Below the pieces are notes generated by a model. The model worked only from the letters and a program-made list of their open reading frames with translations, ran no database searches and was not told the origin of the DNA. Both the position numbers and the translations under genes were made by a program. A DNA stretch of 64,000 nucleotides from Fredericiella sp038205395 (GTDB lineage: Bacteria; Chloroflexota; Anaerolineae; Caldilineales; Caldilineaceae), in NCBI GenBank assembly GCA_038205395.1, contig JBBRBX010000002.1, forward strand, positions 54,011-118,010, in the 5' to 3' direction. Below are positions 26,698 to 35,051 of this stretch, piece after piece (position 1 is the stretch's first letter; each line of letters opens with the position of its first letter).

Positions 26698-26838
26698 TGT
26701 GCGCGCGAGGAATTCCCAGTCGTGGAGTCTGACGGCAACCGCTATGTCGCTCACTGGGTCCACGATGCTGAGTTAGCGGCGCAAGGTGTAAGCCTGTACC
26801 CGCGCGATCTGGTAAAACAACTGGAAGCGCTGGGTTGA
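26698..26838 (+). pseudogene. In-frame C-terminal remainder of the NUDIX gene
   Basis: Directly after the TAA, the same frame codes 46 residues including REEFPVVESDGNRYVAHWV and LYPRDLVKQLEALG, which look like a NUDIX end (a strand pair, then a helix). The frame ends at a TGA that overlaps the TTG start of mevalonate kinase. No shift is needed to join the parts; one base change in the TAA would restore a 146-residue protein of normal NUDIX size. Confidence 0.75.
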
Positions 26839-27785
26839 GTGTGCCGCCTGTCAGCGCCAGCGCGCCGGGCAAGGTGATTTTGCTGGGCGAGCATGCCGTG
26901 GTGTACGGCCGGCCTGCCATCGCCGTGCCCGTATGGCAGACAATCGCCACGGCGAACGTGCAAGCAGGATCGCCGGGTAGCGGCTGCGTGATTGTAGCGC
27001 ACGATCTGGAGGTAACGATTCGCCTGCGGCAAAGCGGAGACGATCAGCCGCTGGCCTTGGTAACGCGCCTGGCGCTGGCGGAGTTGGGCATTGCCGGCGA
27101 GCCGGACTGGCATGTCGATCTGCACAGTACAATCCCAATTGCCGGCGGGCTGGGCAGCGGTGCGGCCCTGAGCACGGCGCTGGTGCGTGCGCTCTTTGCG
27201 CAGGCCGGGCGACAAGTGGAGCCGGAGACGGTCAGCCGGATTGTCTATGCCAGCGAGTGCATCTATCACGGCACGCCCAGCGGGATCGACAACACGGTGG
27301 TAGCGTACGGCGCGCCCATCTGGTTTGTGCGCGGGCAGCCGCCCGAATCGTTTACGCCCCCGTCTCCTTTTACGCTGGCAATTGCCGACAGCGGCATCCG
27401 CAGCCCCACCAAGGAGACGGTGGGTGACGTGCGCCGCGCATGGGAGGCGCAGCCGGCCCGCTACGAAGCGCTCTTCGACGCCATCACGGCGCTGGCCTAT
27501 GCGGGCCGGCGCGCCGTGGCCGCCGGTGAATTTACGGCTTTGGGGCTGCTGATGGACGAAAACCAGGCGATCCTGGAGCAACTCGGTGTCAGTTCCACAC
27601 CACTAGAGCGGCTTATTTCTGCCGCACGTGATGCCGGCGCGCTGGGAGCAAAGCTCAGCGGCGGCGGGCGCGGCGGCAACATCATCGCGTTGGTGAAAGA
27701 AGAGCGCCAGGCGACAGTGGAGCAGGCGCTGCTGGCCGCCGGCGCGGCGCGGGTGATTGTGACGACGATTGGCGCTCTGGCATAA
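26835..27785 (+). CDS. mvk: Mevalonate kinase
   Basis: A 316-residue GHMP kinase that phosphorylates mevalonate in the mevalonate route to isoprenoids. Motifs are SAPGKVILLGEHAVVYG (motif 1), PIAGGLGSGAALSTAL (ATP-binding motif 2), GTPSGIDNTVV (catalytic Asp region) and KLSGGGRGGN (motif 3). The start is TTG at 26835, overlapping the TGA of the full-length NUDIX frame, or GTG at 26841; neither has a strong Shine-Dalgarno, so translation may be coupled to ribosomes reaching that TGA. No other mevalonate genes are in the window. Mevalonate-pathway genes are known from some Chloroflexota, which fits the host. Confidence 0.93.
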   Translation: MSVPPVSASAPGKVILLGEHAVVYGRPAIAVPVWQTIATANVQAGSPGSGCVIVAHDLEVTIRLRQSGDDQPLALVTRLALAELGIAGEPDWHVDLHSTIPIAGGLGSGAALSTALVRALFAQAGRQVEPETVSRIVYASECIYHGTPSGIDNTVVAYGAPIWFVRGQPPESFTPPSPFTLAIADSGIRSPTKETVGDVRRAWEAQPARYEALFDAITALAYAGRRAVAAGEFTALGLLMDENQAILEQLGVSSTPLERLISAARDAGALGAKLSGGGRGGNIIALVKEERQATVEQALLAAGAARVIVTTIGALA

Positions 27786-27792
27786 ACCCAAT

Positions 27793-27849
27793 GCCACGCT
27801 CGTCTCGCAACCAATTCGTTTGTCTGTAATCGGGTGGGGCGAGCGTGGC
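27793..27849. other. Inverted repeat between convergent mvk and prk
   Basis: A perfect 10-bp repeat (GCCACGCTCG at 27793-27802, CGAGCGTGGC at 27840-27849) encloses 37 bases in the 75-base gap between convergent genes. It lacks a T-run on either strand. It may act as a bidirectional stop or mRNA 3'-end structure. Confidence 0.5.
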
Positions 27850-27860
27850 CCAGTTTGGCT

Positions 27861-28862
27861 CTACTGCACTTCCGCCATCGGTGTCGCTTGCATCCGGCTC
27901 AGGGCCGCCACCGGCGGCGCCAGGGGCAGGGATGACAAATCTTTGTACTGCCGCAGCAGGTGATAGGTCAACAATAGTTGGGTAAGGGCCAGCGGATGGC
28001 TGTGCTTGATTTCAGCGCGATCCTGGTACTCGCCAAACATGTCTTCGCGCAGCGGCTGCAGATCAGGCAGATGCTGCCAGATCACATCTTCGAGTTCCTG
28101 CGCATGGCCGGCGGTTACATTGCCGTCGATTTCCAGGAAGTCCGCCGGCAGGCCATCGGCGCGCCCCAATTTCAGGCGAATCCCTGCCTCAGCGCCTTCC
28201 TGTCTATCGACCAGGTACCCCAAATTGGGATGTGGAATCGTTGGGCGCAGAGTCAGCCGCACATTAAGCATTGGCCCAGCATCATCCAGCGCCGCACCGG
28301 GCGGCGGGTAGAATTGAACAACAATATCGGAATGTTTACGCTGCGGGCGGATAAAGTCGCGTGAATCAGACTCACGCTTGGCAAGTTCTTCCACAACCTG
28401 GTGAGGCATGTAGCCCCGCTTAGTCGTGTCACGCTTGATCTTCCACACAGTGCGCAGGTCTTCCGGCGGGTTGAGATAGACCTTGACGTCATAGAACTGG
28501 CGCATGACCGACGAATAGAAACCCAGCAGCCCTTCTACAATGACAAACTGCTTAGGCTGAACATATTCGGGCCGCACCAGCGTCCCCGTAGAATGGTCGT
28601 AGACCGGTTTGAGAATCGGTTGCCCATAGTGGAGGCGCTCAAGGTGCAGCTCCATGATGTCCAGGTAATTACAGTCTGGATGGAGGGCAGTGATATCCAA
28701 TGCGGCCCGCTGGTGGCGATCATATTTGTGGTAGTCGTCCGTACAAACATGTGTCACTCGATCCGGGCCAAGAAGCTGCACCAGGCCACGGCTGATGGTG
28801 GTCTTGCCGGCTGCACTGTCGCCCACAATTCCGATAAGGATGGGTCGTCTTCCTCGCATCAC
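27861..28862 (-). CDS. prk: Phosphoribulokinase
   Basis: A 333-residue kinase that makes ribulose 1,5-bisphosphate from ribulose 5-phosphate and ATP, the substrate-supplying step of the Calvin cycle. It has Walker A GIVGDSAAGKTT, the CTDDYHKYDR segment with catalytic Asp, KPVYDHSTGTL, VIVEGLLGFYS, and WKIKRDTTKRGY followed by FIRPQRKHSDIVV. The length and the WKIxRDxxxRG...PQ pattern are closer to the class II enzymes of cyanobacteria and plants than to the roughly 290-residue proteobacterial class I. It overlaps cbbX by 4 bases (ATGA), so it is coupled in the RuBisCO operon. Confidence 0.94.
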   Translation of the reverse strand: MMRGRRPILIGIVGDSAAGKTTISRGLVQLLGPDRVTHVCTDDYHKYDRHQRAALDITALHPDCNYLDIMELHLERLHYGQPILKPVYDHSTGTLVRPEYVQPKQFVIVEGLLGFYSSVMRQFYDVKVYLNPPEDLRTVWKIKRDTTKRGYMPHQVVEELAKRESDSRDFIRPQRKHSDIVVQFYPPPGAALDDAGPMLNVRLTLRPTIPHPNLGYLVDRQEGAEAGIRLKLGRADGLPADFLEIDGNVTAGHAQELEDVIWQHLPDLQPLREDMFGEYQDRAEIKHSHPLALTQLLLTYHLLRQYKDLSSLPLAPPVAALSRMQATPMAEVQ

Positions 28863-29812
28863 GGCTTACCTCCCTCTATCCTAGCCGCTGGTGCAACCAA
28901 AAATTCTGAATCTATCGATGCCGCCCCGCCTTGGAAGACGCGGCTTTGGCGCACGTCAGCGGCCTCAATACCCATCAAGGCATCCTTGGAAATCATGCCG
29001 CCCTGGCGTACAAGGCGGTTGGCCTGGCGCAGCTTGATACGGTCCAAGGCATTGCGCACGCTGCGCGCATTGGCGAAGTGCGGCTGGGTCATACGCAAGG
29101 CCAGATATTCCTGAAATGCCTGCCTCGCCTCCGCATCGAACGCATAATTCTGCCGGCGCACCATCAACTCGGCGATTTCAATCAACTCTTCCAAGGCATA
29201 ATCGGGGAAATCGATATGATGGGCAATGCGCGAGTGGAACCCTGGATTGGCTTGAAAGAAAGTCGCCATACGCTCTTTATAGCCCGCCAGGATGACGACA
29301 AAGTCGCCCCGTTGGTTTTCCATCACCTGCAGCAGCATCTCGATCGCTTCCTGGCCATAGTCGCGCTCGTTCTCCGGGCGATAGAGATAGTACGCCTCAT
29401 CGATAAACAGCACACCACCCGTAGCCTTCTTGAGCATTTCCTTAGTCTTGGGCGCCGTGTGCCCCACATACTGGCCGACCAGGTCGTCGCGCGTGGCCAC
29501 AACCAGGTGCCCCTTGCGTACATAGCCAAGGTGGTGAAGGATTTTCGCCATGCGCATCGCAACCGTCGTTTTGCCCGTGCCGGGCCGGCCGGTAAAGCTC
29601 ATGTGCAGCGTGGGCGGCTCACTGCTCAAGTTCATCTGCTGGCGCAGGCGCGCCACCAGCAGCAGGCTTGCAATCTCGCGAATGCGGGTCTTGACGGGGA
29701 TCAGCCCAATCAACTCGCGTTCCAGTTCATCGAGCAGCACTTGCACATTCGACTCGCGATAGGCGGCATCCAAATCAATCTGCGCACTTTCAGCAACGAT
29801 TTCTTCGATCAT
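28859..29812 (-). CDS. cbbX: Red-type RuBisCO activase CbbX (AAA+)
   Basis: A 317-residue AAA+ ATPase that frees inhibited red-type RuBisCO by pulling on the C-terminal tail of the large subunit. Walker A is GRPGTGKTTVA, the pore loop region is GQYVGHTAPKTKE, Walker B is GGVLFIDEAYYL, and the sensor and arginine-finger part is NPGFHSRIAHHIDFPDY; the C-terminal helical domain has NARSVRNALDR. The start at 29812 is chosen because it has a GGAG box and the family length, and it leaves a 31-base gap to rbcS; a longer frame to 29908 would overlap rbcS by 65 bases. It lies between rbcS and prk, as expected for its job. Confidence 0.94.
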   Translation of the reverse strand: MIEEIVAESAQIDLDAAYRESNVQVLLDELERELIGLIPVKTRIREIASLLLVARLRQQMNLSSEPPTLHMSFTGRPGTGKTTVAMRMAKILHHLGYVRKGHLVVATRDDLVGQYVGHTAPKTKEMLKKATGGVLFIDEAYYLYRPENERDYGQEAIEMLLQVMENQRGDFVVILAGYKERMATFFQANPGFHSRIAHHIDFPDYALEELIEIAELMVRRQNYAFDAEARQAFQEYLALRMTQPHFANARSVRNALDRIKLRQANRLVRQGGMISKDALMGIEAADVRQSRVFQGGAASIDSEFLVAPAARIEGGKP

Positions 29813-29843
29813 GGCTAACTCCACTGGCTCGTCTCTTTTTCCC

Positions 29844-30233
29844 TCAACGCCGCGTGCGGATTGTGTACTTGACTTGGCGGTCGGCAAATTCCAGCCGCTC
29901 AAGTTCAAAAGTCGGTTCTTGCGCCGGGCGGTTGACGATAAAACTTAGCGCCGTGGTGGCGCGCCCCAGGCTGCGGTCATACCCAGCCACACGAATATAG
30001 TGTTCCGGGAAGGCGCTGCGGCAGGCAGTCACCTCCTGCATAATGGCGACGGCGTCCTTGATGTCGAACATCGGCAGCCCCCACATTTCCCAGTAAGTAT
30101 TGCGCGGGTGTGGGTCGTCGGTGTACTCAATCGCCAGTGGCCAACCGTTGTCTAGACAATACTGAATCTGCGCCTTAATTTCCTCGTCGGTGAAATCAGG
30201 CAGATATGCGAAAGTTCCCTGTGTGATGCGCAT
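29844..30233 (-). CDS. rbcS: RuBisCO small subunit, red type
   Basis: A 129-residue small subunit that caps the L8 core of form I RuBisCO. It begins MRITQGTFAYLPDFTDEEI and has DDPHPRNTYWEMWGLPMFD, the form IC/ID version of the small-subunit signature. The C-terminal extension (about 105-129, ELERLEFADRQVKYTIRTRR) is the beta-hairpin found only in red-type small subunits, where it lines the central solvent channel. It lies 12 bases after rbcL. Confidence 0.95.
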   Translation of the reverse strand: MRITQGTFAYLPDFTDEEIKAQIQYCLDNGWPLAIEYTDDPHPRNTYWEMWGLPMFDIKDAVAIMQEVTACRSAFPEHYIRVAGYDRSLGRATTALSFIVNRPAQEPTFELERLEFADRQVKYTIRTRR

Positions 30234-30245
30234 GGTTGCATCTCC

Positions 30246-31715
30246 TTAGTAGGTAGGCATTACAACAACATCCGGCGTGTCGGTCGATTCAAAGTTGAAG
30301 GTGATGTCCTTCCATGTCTCCAGCGCCTTGGCGAGCGCGGGCGACCAGCGCGCGGCGCGCGCCAGAATCTCCGGCCCTTCGTTGAGATAGTCGCGGCCCT
30401 CATTGCGCGCCTGGATCATCGCTTCAACAGCAATGCGGTTGGCCGCAGCGCCCTCAGCGATCCCATCCGGATGGCCAATGGTGCCGCCGCCAAACTGGAA
30501 GATCACATCTTCGCCTAGATAATGAAGCAGTTGATGCATCTGGCCGGCATGGATGCCACCGGACGCCACAGGCATGACGCCCGCTAATGAGGCCCAATCT
30601 TGCTCAAAATAAAGTCCTTGCAGCGGATTAGGCTCCAACTTGTTGGAACGCAGCGTGGCGTAGAAGCCCTGCACAGTGTTGGGATCGCCCTCCAGTTTGC
30701 CGACGATCGTCCCGGCGTGGATGTGATCGACGCCTGCCAGCCGCATCCACTTGGAGATCACGCGGAAGCTGATGCCGTGTGTCTTCTGGCGGGTGTAGGT
30801 GCCGTGTCCCGCACGGTGAAGATGAAGGAGCACGCCATTTTTGCGCGCCCATTTGCTCATGGATTGAATAGCCGTGTACCCGATCACCAGATCGATCATG
30901 ACGACGACGCTGCCTAGCTCCTTGGCGAATTCGGCACGCTCATACATGTCTTCCATCGTGCCGGCCGTCACGTTCAGGTAGTGGCCTTTAATCTCGCCGG
31001 TGGCCGCTTCGGCGCGATTCACCCCCTCCATACAGTAGAGAAAGCGATCACGCCAGCGCATAAATGGCTGGCTGTTGATATTCTCGTCGTCCTTGGTGAA
31101 ATCCAAACCGCCGCGCAACGCCTCGTAGACCACGCGGCCATAATTGCGCGCCGAAAGCCCCAGTTTGGGTTTGACTGTCGCGCCCAACAACGGACGTCCG
31201 TACTTGTTCAGATACTCGCGCTCCATCACAATGCCATGCGGCGGCCCTTGGAAGGTCTTGGCATAGTGCGGCGGGATGCGCATATCTTCCAGGCGCAAGG
31301 AACGCAGCGCCTTGAACCCAAAGACGTTGCCGATAATCGACGCCGTGAGGTTAGAGATTGAACCTTCTTCAAAGAGGTCGAGTTCGTACGCAATGTAGGC
31401 GATGTACTGATCTGTGCCGGGCACGGGGTCGACGCGATAGCACTTGGCTTGGTAATGTTCATGGGCAGAAAGACGATCAGTCCAGACCACGGTCCAAGTG
31501 GCGGTAGATGACTCACCCGCCACTGCCGCCGCCGCCTCAATCGGCTCGACGCCTTCCTGCGGAACAAAGCGGAAGGCGCACAAGATGTCCGTAGCCTTTG
31601 GTTCGTAATCGGGCTGATAGTAGCCCATCTCCGCATACGGGGTGACGCCGGCGGACCAGCGTCCCTTGTTGCCATCCTTGCTGCCACTTGTGTGGCCGTT
31701 GACAGCCGTTGCCAT
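30246..31715 (-). CDS. rbcL: RuBisCO large subunit, form I red type
   Basis: A 489-residue large subunit that carboxylates ribulose 1,5-bisphosphate. Catalytic landmarks are GATVKPKLGLS (catalytic Lys), GGLDFTKDDENINSQPF (carbamylated Lys plus Asp/Glu metal ligands), HLHRAGHGTYTR, loop 6 GTIVGKLEGDP and the phosphate site SGGIHAGQ with QFGGGTIGHP. The N-terminal extension (RWSAGVTPYAEMGYY) and the tail STDTPDVVVMPTY are of form IC/ID, the tail being what CbbX grips. A near-perfect Shine-Dalgarno (AAGGAGG) precedes the ATG. It heads the operon rbcL-rbcS-cbbX-prk. No cbbR-type regulator gene is adjacent. Confidence 0.97.
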   Translation of the reverse strand: MATAVNGHTSGSKDGNKGRWSAGVTPYAEMGYYQPDYEPKATDILCAFRFVPQEGVEPIEAAAAVAGESSTATWTVVWTDRLSAHEHYQAKCYRVDPVPGTDQYIAYIAYELDLFEEGSISNLTASIIGNVFGFKALRSLRLEDMRIPPHYAKTFQGPPHGIVMEREYLNKYGRPLLGATVKPKLGLSARNYGRVVYEALRGGLDFTKDDENINSQPFMRWRDRFLYCMEGVNRAEAATGEIKGHYLNVTAGTMEDMYERAEFAKELGSVVVMIDLVIGYTAIQSMSKWARKNGVLLHLHRAGHGTYTRQKTHGISFRVISKWMRLAGVDHIHAGTIVGKLEGDPNTVQGFYATLRSNKLEPNPLQGLYFEQDWASLAGVMPVASGGIHAGQMHQLLHYLGEDVIFQFGGGTIGHPDGIAEGAAANRIAVEAMIQARNEGRDYLNEGPEILARAARWSPALAKALETWKDITFNFESTDTPDVVVMPTY

Positions 31716-32103
31716 CCGATTTCCTCCTTAAAAACTGCAAAAGGCAGATAAACCCAATTCTTGCCATCCACGCGTTCCTGGAACGCTTCAGTTCTTCCCA
31801 GGAACATTTCCTCTGAGACATGCTTAAAAGCAGAACAATAGTGGACTGTCGGTTACAGAGTAGAGATGCAGACGCTTTGCGTTAACAATCAAACGCAGCA
31901 CACAATAGGGCCGACTGTGGCAAAAGCTGCGTTCCACAATCCGCAACAAGCAATGGGAGAGATTTTATAGAAATAAAAAGAGGTAAAATTTACGTCGGCT
32001 ACATTGTGCAAAGAAGCAATGCTGAAAGAGTTCTGAGCTTGTTGAGCGGTCTGCGCAGTTCTCCCCACAACGCCGCAGCGCTCTTCCGGCGCACACTACC
32101 AAC
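31716..32103. other. 388-base region upstream of rbcL
   Basis: No credible gene. It holds the rbcL Shine-Dalgarno (about 31720-31729), an interrupted dyad (31878-31897) and an AT-rich stretch (about 31960-31992) that may contain the rbcL promoter. I find only weak -35/-10 pairs on the minus strand. Confidence 0.6.
31878..31897. promoter_or_regulatory. Interrupted dyad upstream of rbcL, possible regulator site
   Basis: TGCGTT, 8 bases, AACGCA: a 6-bp dyad about 163 bases before the rbcL start. A LysR-type (CbbR-like) or other repressor site is possible but unproven. Confidence 0.3.
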
Positions 32104-32136
32104 AAAAAAGCCGGAGCACTTGTAGGCGCTCCGGCT
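32104..32136 (-). terminator. Intrinsic terminator of the SH3 lipoprotein gene
   Basis: On the minus strand a 9-bp perfect stem (AGCCGGAGC / GCTCCGGCT) with a 10-base loop is followed by a run of T. It lies 44 bases after the stop of the gene at 32181. Confidence 0.85.
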
Positions 32137-32180
32137 GCTCCAAAATCAGACAGAATGTATCAACTCCGCAGTCCGATACG

Positions 32181-33266
32181 CTACTTCTTGTCTGCAAATT
32201 CCAGGTCAATGTTGGTATCGACCAGTTTTTGCTCCAGCTTTTCGCTGTCGCCAAAGTAGGCGCGGTCATACGTTTTGCCCTCAAATTCACCCGTATAGAG
32301 CCAGCGCTTGGTGTAGTTCATATAGACCAACATGCCGGTACGGACGTCGTGACAGGTGTTGCCTTCATACACAGTCGTCCAGCCGCCGCCTTCCTCAATC
32401 TCAACCTTCTGCGGGTCGGAGCAATAGACGACGACGCCGCGCTTCGTATCCAGCGGCAAAACGCCGTTGGCGTCGCCGGGTTTGGCACCCAGCCAGTAGC
32501 CATAGAGGAAGTTGTCTTTTGCCTCGCCGCTGCGTTCTTGGCCAGTCAGTTGATCCACATCAAATGTCCACGCATCAGTGTTGAAGCATTCATCGGCCCA
32601 CGTAACTTTGTGCTCGACCGGCAAATAACCATTGTTAATGGGGCGTGTTACCTGCGCCAGCACATCGGCGCTGCACTGCTTCACATCGCAGCGGTCGGAG
32701 TTGCAGGACCAGTCCACTTTCCAATTGGCGGTGAGATCAGCCGGCAGCAGGGCATCGCCGGTCGCCAAGACAGGCACATCTGCGGCAGAGCCGCCAAGAC
32801 GCACCAAATCAGCGGAAATCCAGGCTTCCTTGGCCGGCTCTCCAGCGGCGCCGGGTGCGGCAACCTGGTACCAGCGCTTGTCCTCGCTCTGGCCCAAAAG
32901 TTCCAACGAGGCGCCGGGGTTGACCTTGGTCACGATTTCAAACGTTGTGGCAGGGCCGCCGCGCAAGTTGGCGCGCACGCCCTGGGTGGCCACGGTAACA
33001 TACTGCTTTTCCTGCGCAGCAGGGGTAGGGCTTGGGGTGGCCAGCGGAGAAGAGACCAACGCATAGTCCGTCAGCGGAGCAACCACGCCCTCTACTCCCT
33101 GCGGAGCGGGCGCTTGCGCTGCAGGCGCCAGCGCCTGCAGGTTGGCAGTTGAGGCAGCACAGCCACTCAACAGCAGCAGGGCCGGCAGCAGTAACAGACA
33201 GAAAAGCAGTGAAAAATGCCGTGCAGAACGCTTTACAGTAAGGCGAACAGTTTCCTCGGTAACCAC
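32181..33266 (-). CDS. SH3-domain lipoprotein
   Basis: A secreted lipoprotein of about 361 residues. The leader RHFSLLFCLLLLPALLLLSGCAAS has a clear lipobox (LSGC). After a short Ala/Pro linker comes a bacterial SH3 domain (about 75-145; TQGVRANLRGGPATTFEIV, RWYQVAAPG, EAWISADLV). A Cys-rich domain follows (DWSCNSDRCDVKQCSADVL), then a Trp/Tyr-rich region to the end with YGYWLGAKPGD and TKRWLYTGEFEGKTYDRAYF. The latter part I do not recognise. The start is taken as GTG at 33266, which has GAGGA about 9 bases upstream; an ATG at 33359 would add 31 residues before the signal. It ends at its own terminator. Confidence 0.8.
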   Translation of the reverse strand: MVTEETVRLTVKRSARHFSLLFCLLLLPALLLLSGCAASTANLQALAPAAQAPAPQGVEGVVAPLTDYALVSSPLATPSPTPAAQEKQYVTVATQGVRANLRGGPATTFEIVTKVNPGASLELLGQSEDKRWYQVAAPGAAGEPAKEAWISADLVRLGGSAADVPVLATGDALLPADLTANWKVDWSCNSDRCDVKQCSADVLAQVTRPINNGYLPVEHKVTWADECFNTDAWTFDVDQLTGQERSGEAKDNFLYGYWLGAKPGDANGVLPLDTKRGVVVYCSDPQKVEIEEGGGWTTVYEGNTCHDVRTGMLVYMNYTKRWLYTGEFEGKTYDRAYFGDSEKLEQKLVDTNIDLEFADKK

Positions 33267-33417
33267 GGTTAAAGTCCTCGCAATTCTAAAACTATCGTTC
33301 GCATGCGCAAGCAATGGGCGCAAAATATCCTTGATTATAGCATCCCTGGGGTGCTGCACAGAATTGAATGGGCGGCAGCGCAGAAGGGCCGTGTAATTCC
33401 TGCATCTGCCGTTCTAG

Positions 33418-34002
33418 TTAATTGGGAGCCAATAGAATATTTTCCAGCAATCCCATTTCGTCCAATCCTTCGTAGGCGTAGGAACGCACGAGATGATTAT
33501 CGTCATTGAGCAAGGCGTAGAGGATTGCGGCGGCTTTGAGCGTGGCAATCTTACGCAGCGCACCGGCAGCACGCGTGCGCGCCCCCTGGTGCTCGCTCAC
33601 ACGCAAAACATGGCCCAACGCCGCAACCGCGTTATCGCCGCAGAGTGCAAGACAGTCCGCCGCCGCCTGGCGCACATAGCCTTCCTCGTCCGCCAACCGC
33701 TCGGCGACAACATCTAAATAGGGGACGACTTCGGCGGCAAAGCGAGCGTGCAGATGTGCCAACGCCAAAGTGGCTGCCGCACGTACGGTGGCATCTTCAT
33801 CCTGCAAGCGTGCAGCCAGCGCGGGAACGCTCCCAGTACTGCCCACCAGGGCTAAGCCGCGCACGGCCCACCAGCGTTCGTCGCTGTCGCTGCCGGCAGA
33901 TAACGCCAGCAGCGCCGGCTCGTCAGCCGCCGTCAACAGCAGCGCCTGGCGTTCGGCATCTTCATCATCTCGCTGCGCCACTGCAGCAAGCAGTTGTTGC
34001 AT
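33418..34002 (-). CDS. HEAT-repeat protein
   Basis: A 194-residue all-helical protein with about five HEAT/PBS-lyase-type repeats: ERWWAVRGLALVG, ATVRAAATLALAHLH, GYVRQAAADCLALCG, ARTRAAGALRKIAT and HLVRSYAYEGLDEMG. This family contains protein-protein scaffolds and phycobilin lyase-like proteins; no lyase residues are recognisable here and nothing nearby relates to bilins. A good Shine-Dalgarno (AAAGGA) lies 8 bases before the ATG. Confidence 0.82.
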   Translation of the reverse strand: MQQLLAAVAQRDDEDAERQALLLTAADEPALLALSAGSDSDERWWAVRGLALVGSTGSVPALAARLQDEDATVRAAATLALAHLHARFAAEVVPYLDVVAERLADEEGYVRQAAADCLALCGDNAVAALGHVLRVSEHQGARTRAAGALRKIATLKAAAILYALLNDDNHLVRSYAYEGLDEMGLLENILLAPN

Positions 34003-34047
34003 GAAATCAATTCCTTTACGGCAATCATTCTTGTACAGCCAGTCGAG

Positions 34048-34974
34048 CTATGGCTGAGGCCGGTAGATGGCGATCCAGTCAAAGTCTACACTAGCCGGGA
34101 TGGAGCCGGCAGCGGTGGTGGAAATCCCCGGCCGGCCGGCAGGCAGTTGCGGGTCAAGCACTTCCGCCAATACCGTTTGGTTGACATAGAAACGCAAACG
34201 GGCGCCATCATCTTCCACAGCCAGCCGGTTCGCCTGCCCCACCGGATTGGGCGTTACCGCTGCGGATAGCGCCGGCAGCGGATACGGTTGACCGTCGAGC
34301 CACAACTGCACGGCAGCTGCTCCCGCGCCATCAATAGTAAGCTGATAAAAATTACCGGCGCCGGCAAAACGGGCCAGCAAACCGGCTGCGCCGCTGGGTG
34401 TGTCCGCATTGACAGTGGCACTGGTTTCCAGGCGGTAGGAATTGGCGTCGGCAAGGTCAAAAAGCGTCCATCCCATCTGATTGGGGGAAACCTGCATGCG
34501 GTAGACGCCGGCGCCGGCTATGACTGCGGCGCTGACTTGGCCAGGAGTCGCCTGCTCCGGTGCGAGTTGGCTGGGCGCAACGAAATCGTCCGCCAGCCAC
34601 AGCTGATAGCCGGGCAACGCAGCGAAGACGGGCTGCGTCGCGCTTCTTGCGCTGTCAGGGGTGACGGCAGCGGCTTCTTGCTCCACTGTCGGCGGCAGTC
34701 CAAACAGGCCGGCAAGGGTGCTGTCGGGATTCAAAAAGCGCGCCACAAGCAGCAGCACCACAGCCAGCCCCAGCAGCGCGACACAGCAGACAAGCAGCCA
34801 TTGGGCGGCGTGCGAACTGTCGTCGGGGGGGCGCAAATACGCATCGGGCGCCGTCTCGCGATCAGGCGCCAGCCCAATCGCCTCGCGCTTGCGCGCCCGC
34901 GCTTGCATATCGGCAGGGTGAGTAGCACTGCTTGCACTGTAACTGCTGGAGGATTGCGGGTTGTCTACAGCCAT
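34048..34974 (-). CDS. Single-pass membrane protein with LamG-like extracytoplasmic domain
   Basis: A 308-residue protein. A Ser-rich cytoplasmic N-terminus (about 1-56) is followed by one membrane helix (WLLVCCVALLGLAVVLLLVA), a linker, and a beta-sandwich domain (about 125-308) with DDFVAPSQ, YRMQVSPNQMGWTLFDLADANSYRLETSATVN and FDWIAIYRP. This looks like the concanavalin/LamG-like fold found in carbohydrate-binding and 3-keto-disaccharide hydrolase domains. No catalytic residues can be named; glycan binding at the surface is a reasonable guess. The start has AGGTG as ribosome binding site. Confidence 0.75.
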   Translation of the reverse strand: MAVDNPQSSSSYSASSATHPADMQARARKREAIGLAPDRETAPDAYLRPPDDSSHAAQWLLVCCVALLGLAVVLLLVARFLNPDSTLAGLFGLPPTVEQEAAAVTPDSARSATQPVFAALPGYQLWLADDFVAPSQLAPEQATPGQVSAAVIAGAGVYRMQVSPNQMGWTLFDLADANSYRLETSATVNADTPSGAAGLLARFAGAGNFYQLTIDGAGAAAVQLWLDGQPYPLPALSAAVTPNPVGQANRLAVEDDGARLRFYVNQTVLAEVLDPQLPAGRPGISTTAAGSIPASVDFDWIAIYRPQP

Positions 34975-35051
34975 ACGCTCACCTGCTAAACCGGATCAGT
35001 TGCCGAGCGCATAACTGCTGCGCCCAGTCGGGCACCATTATAGCACAATAC

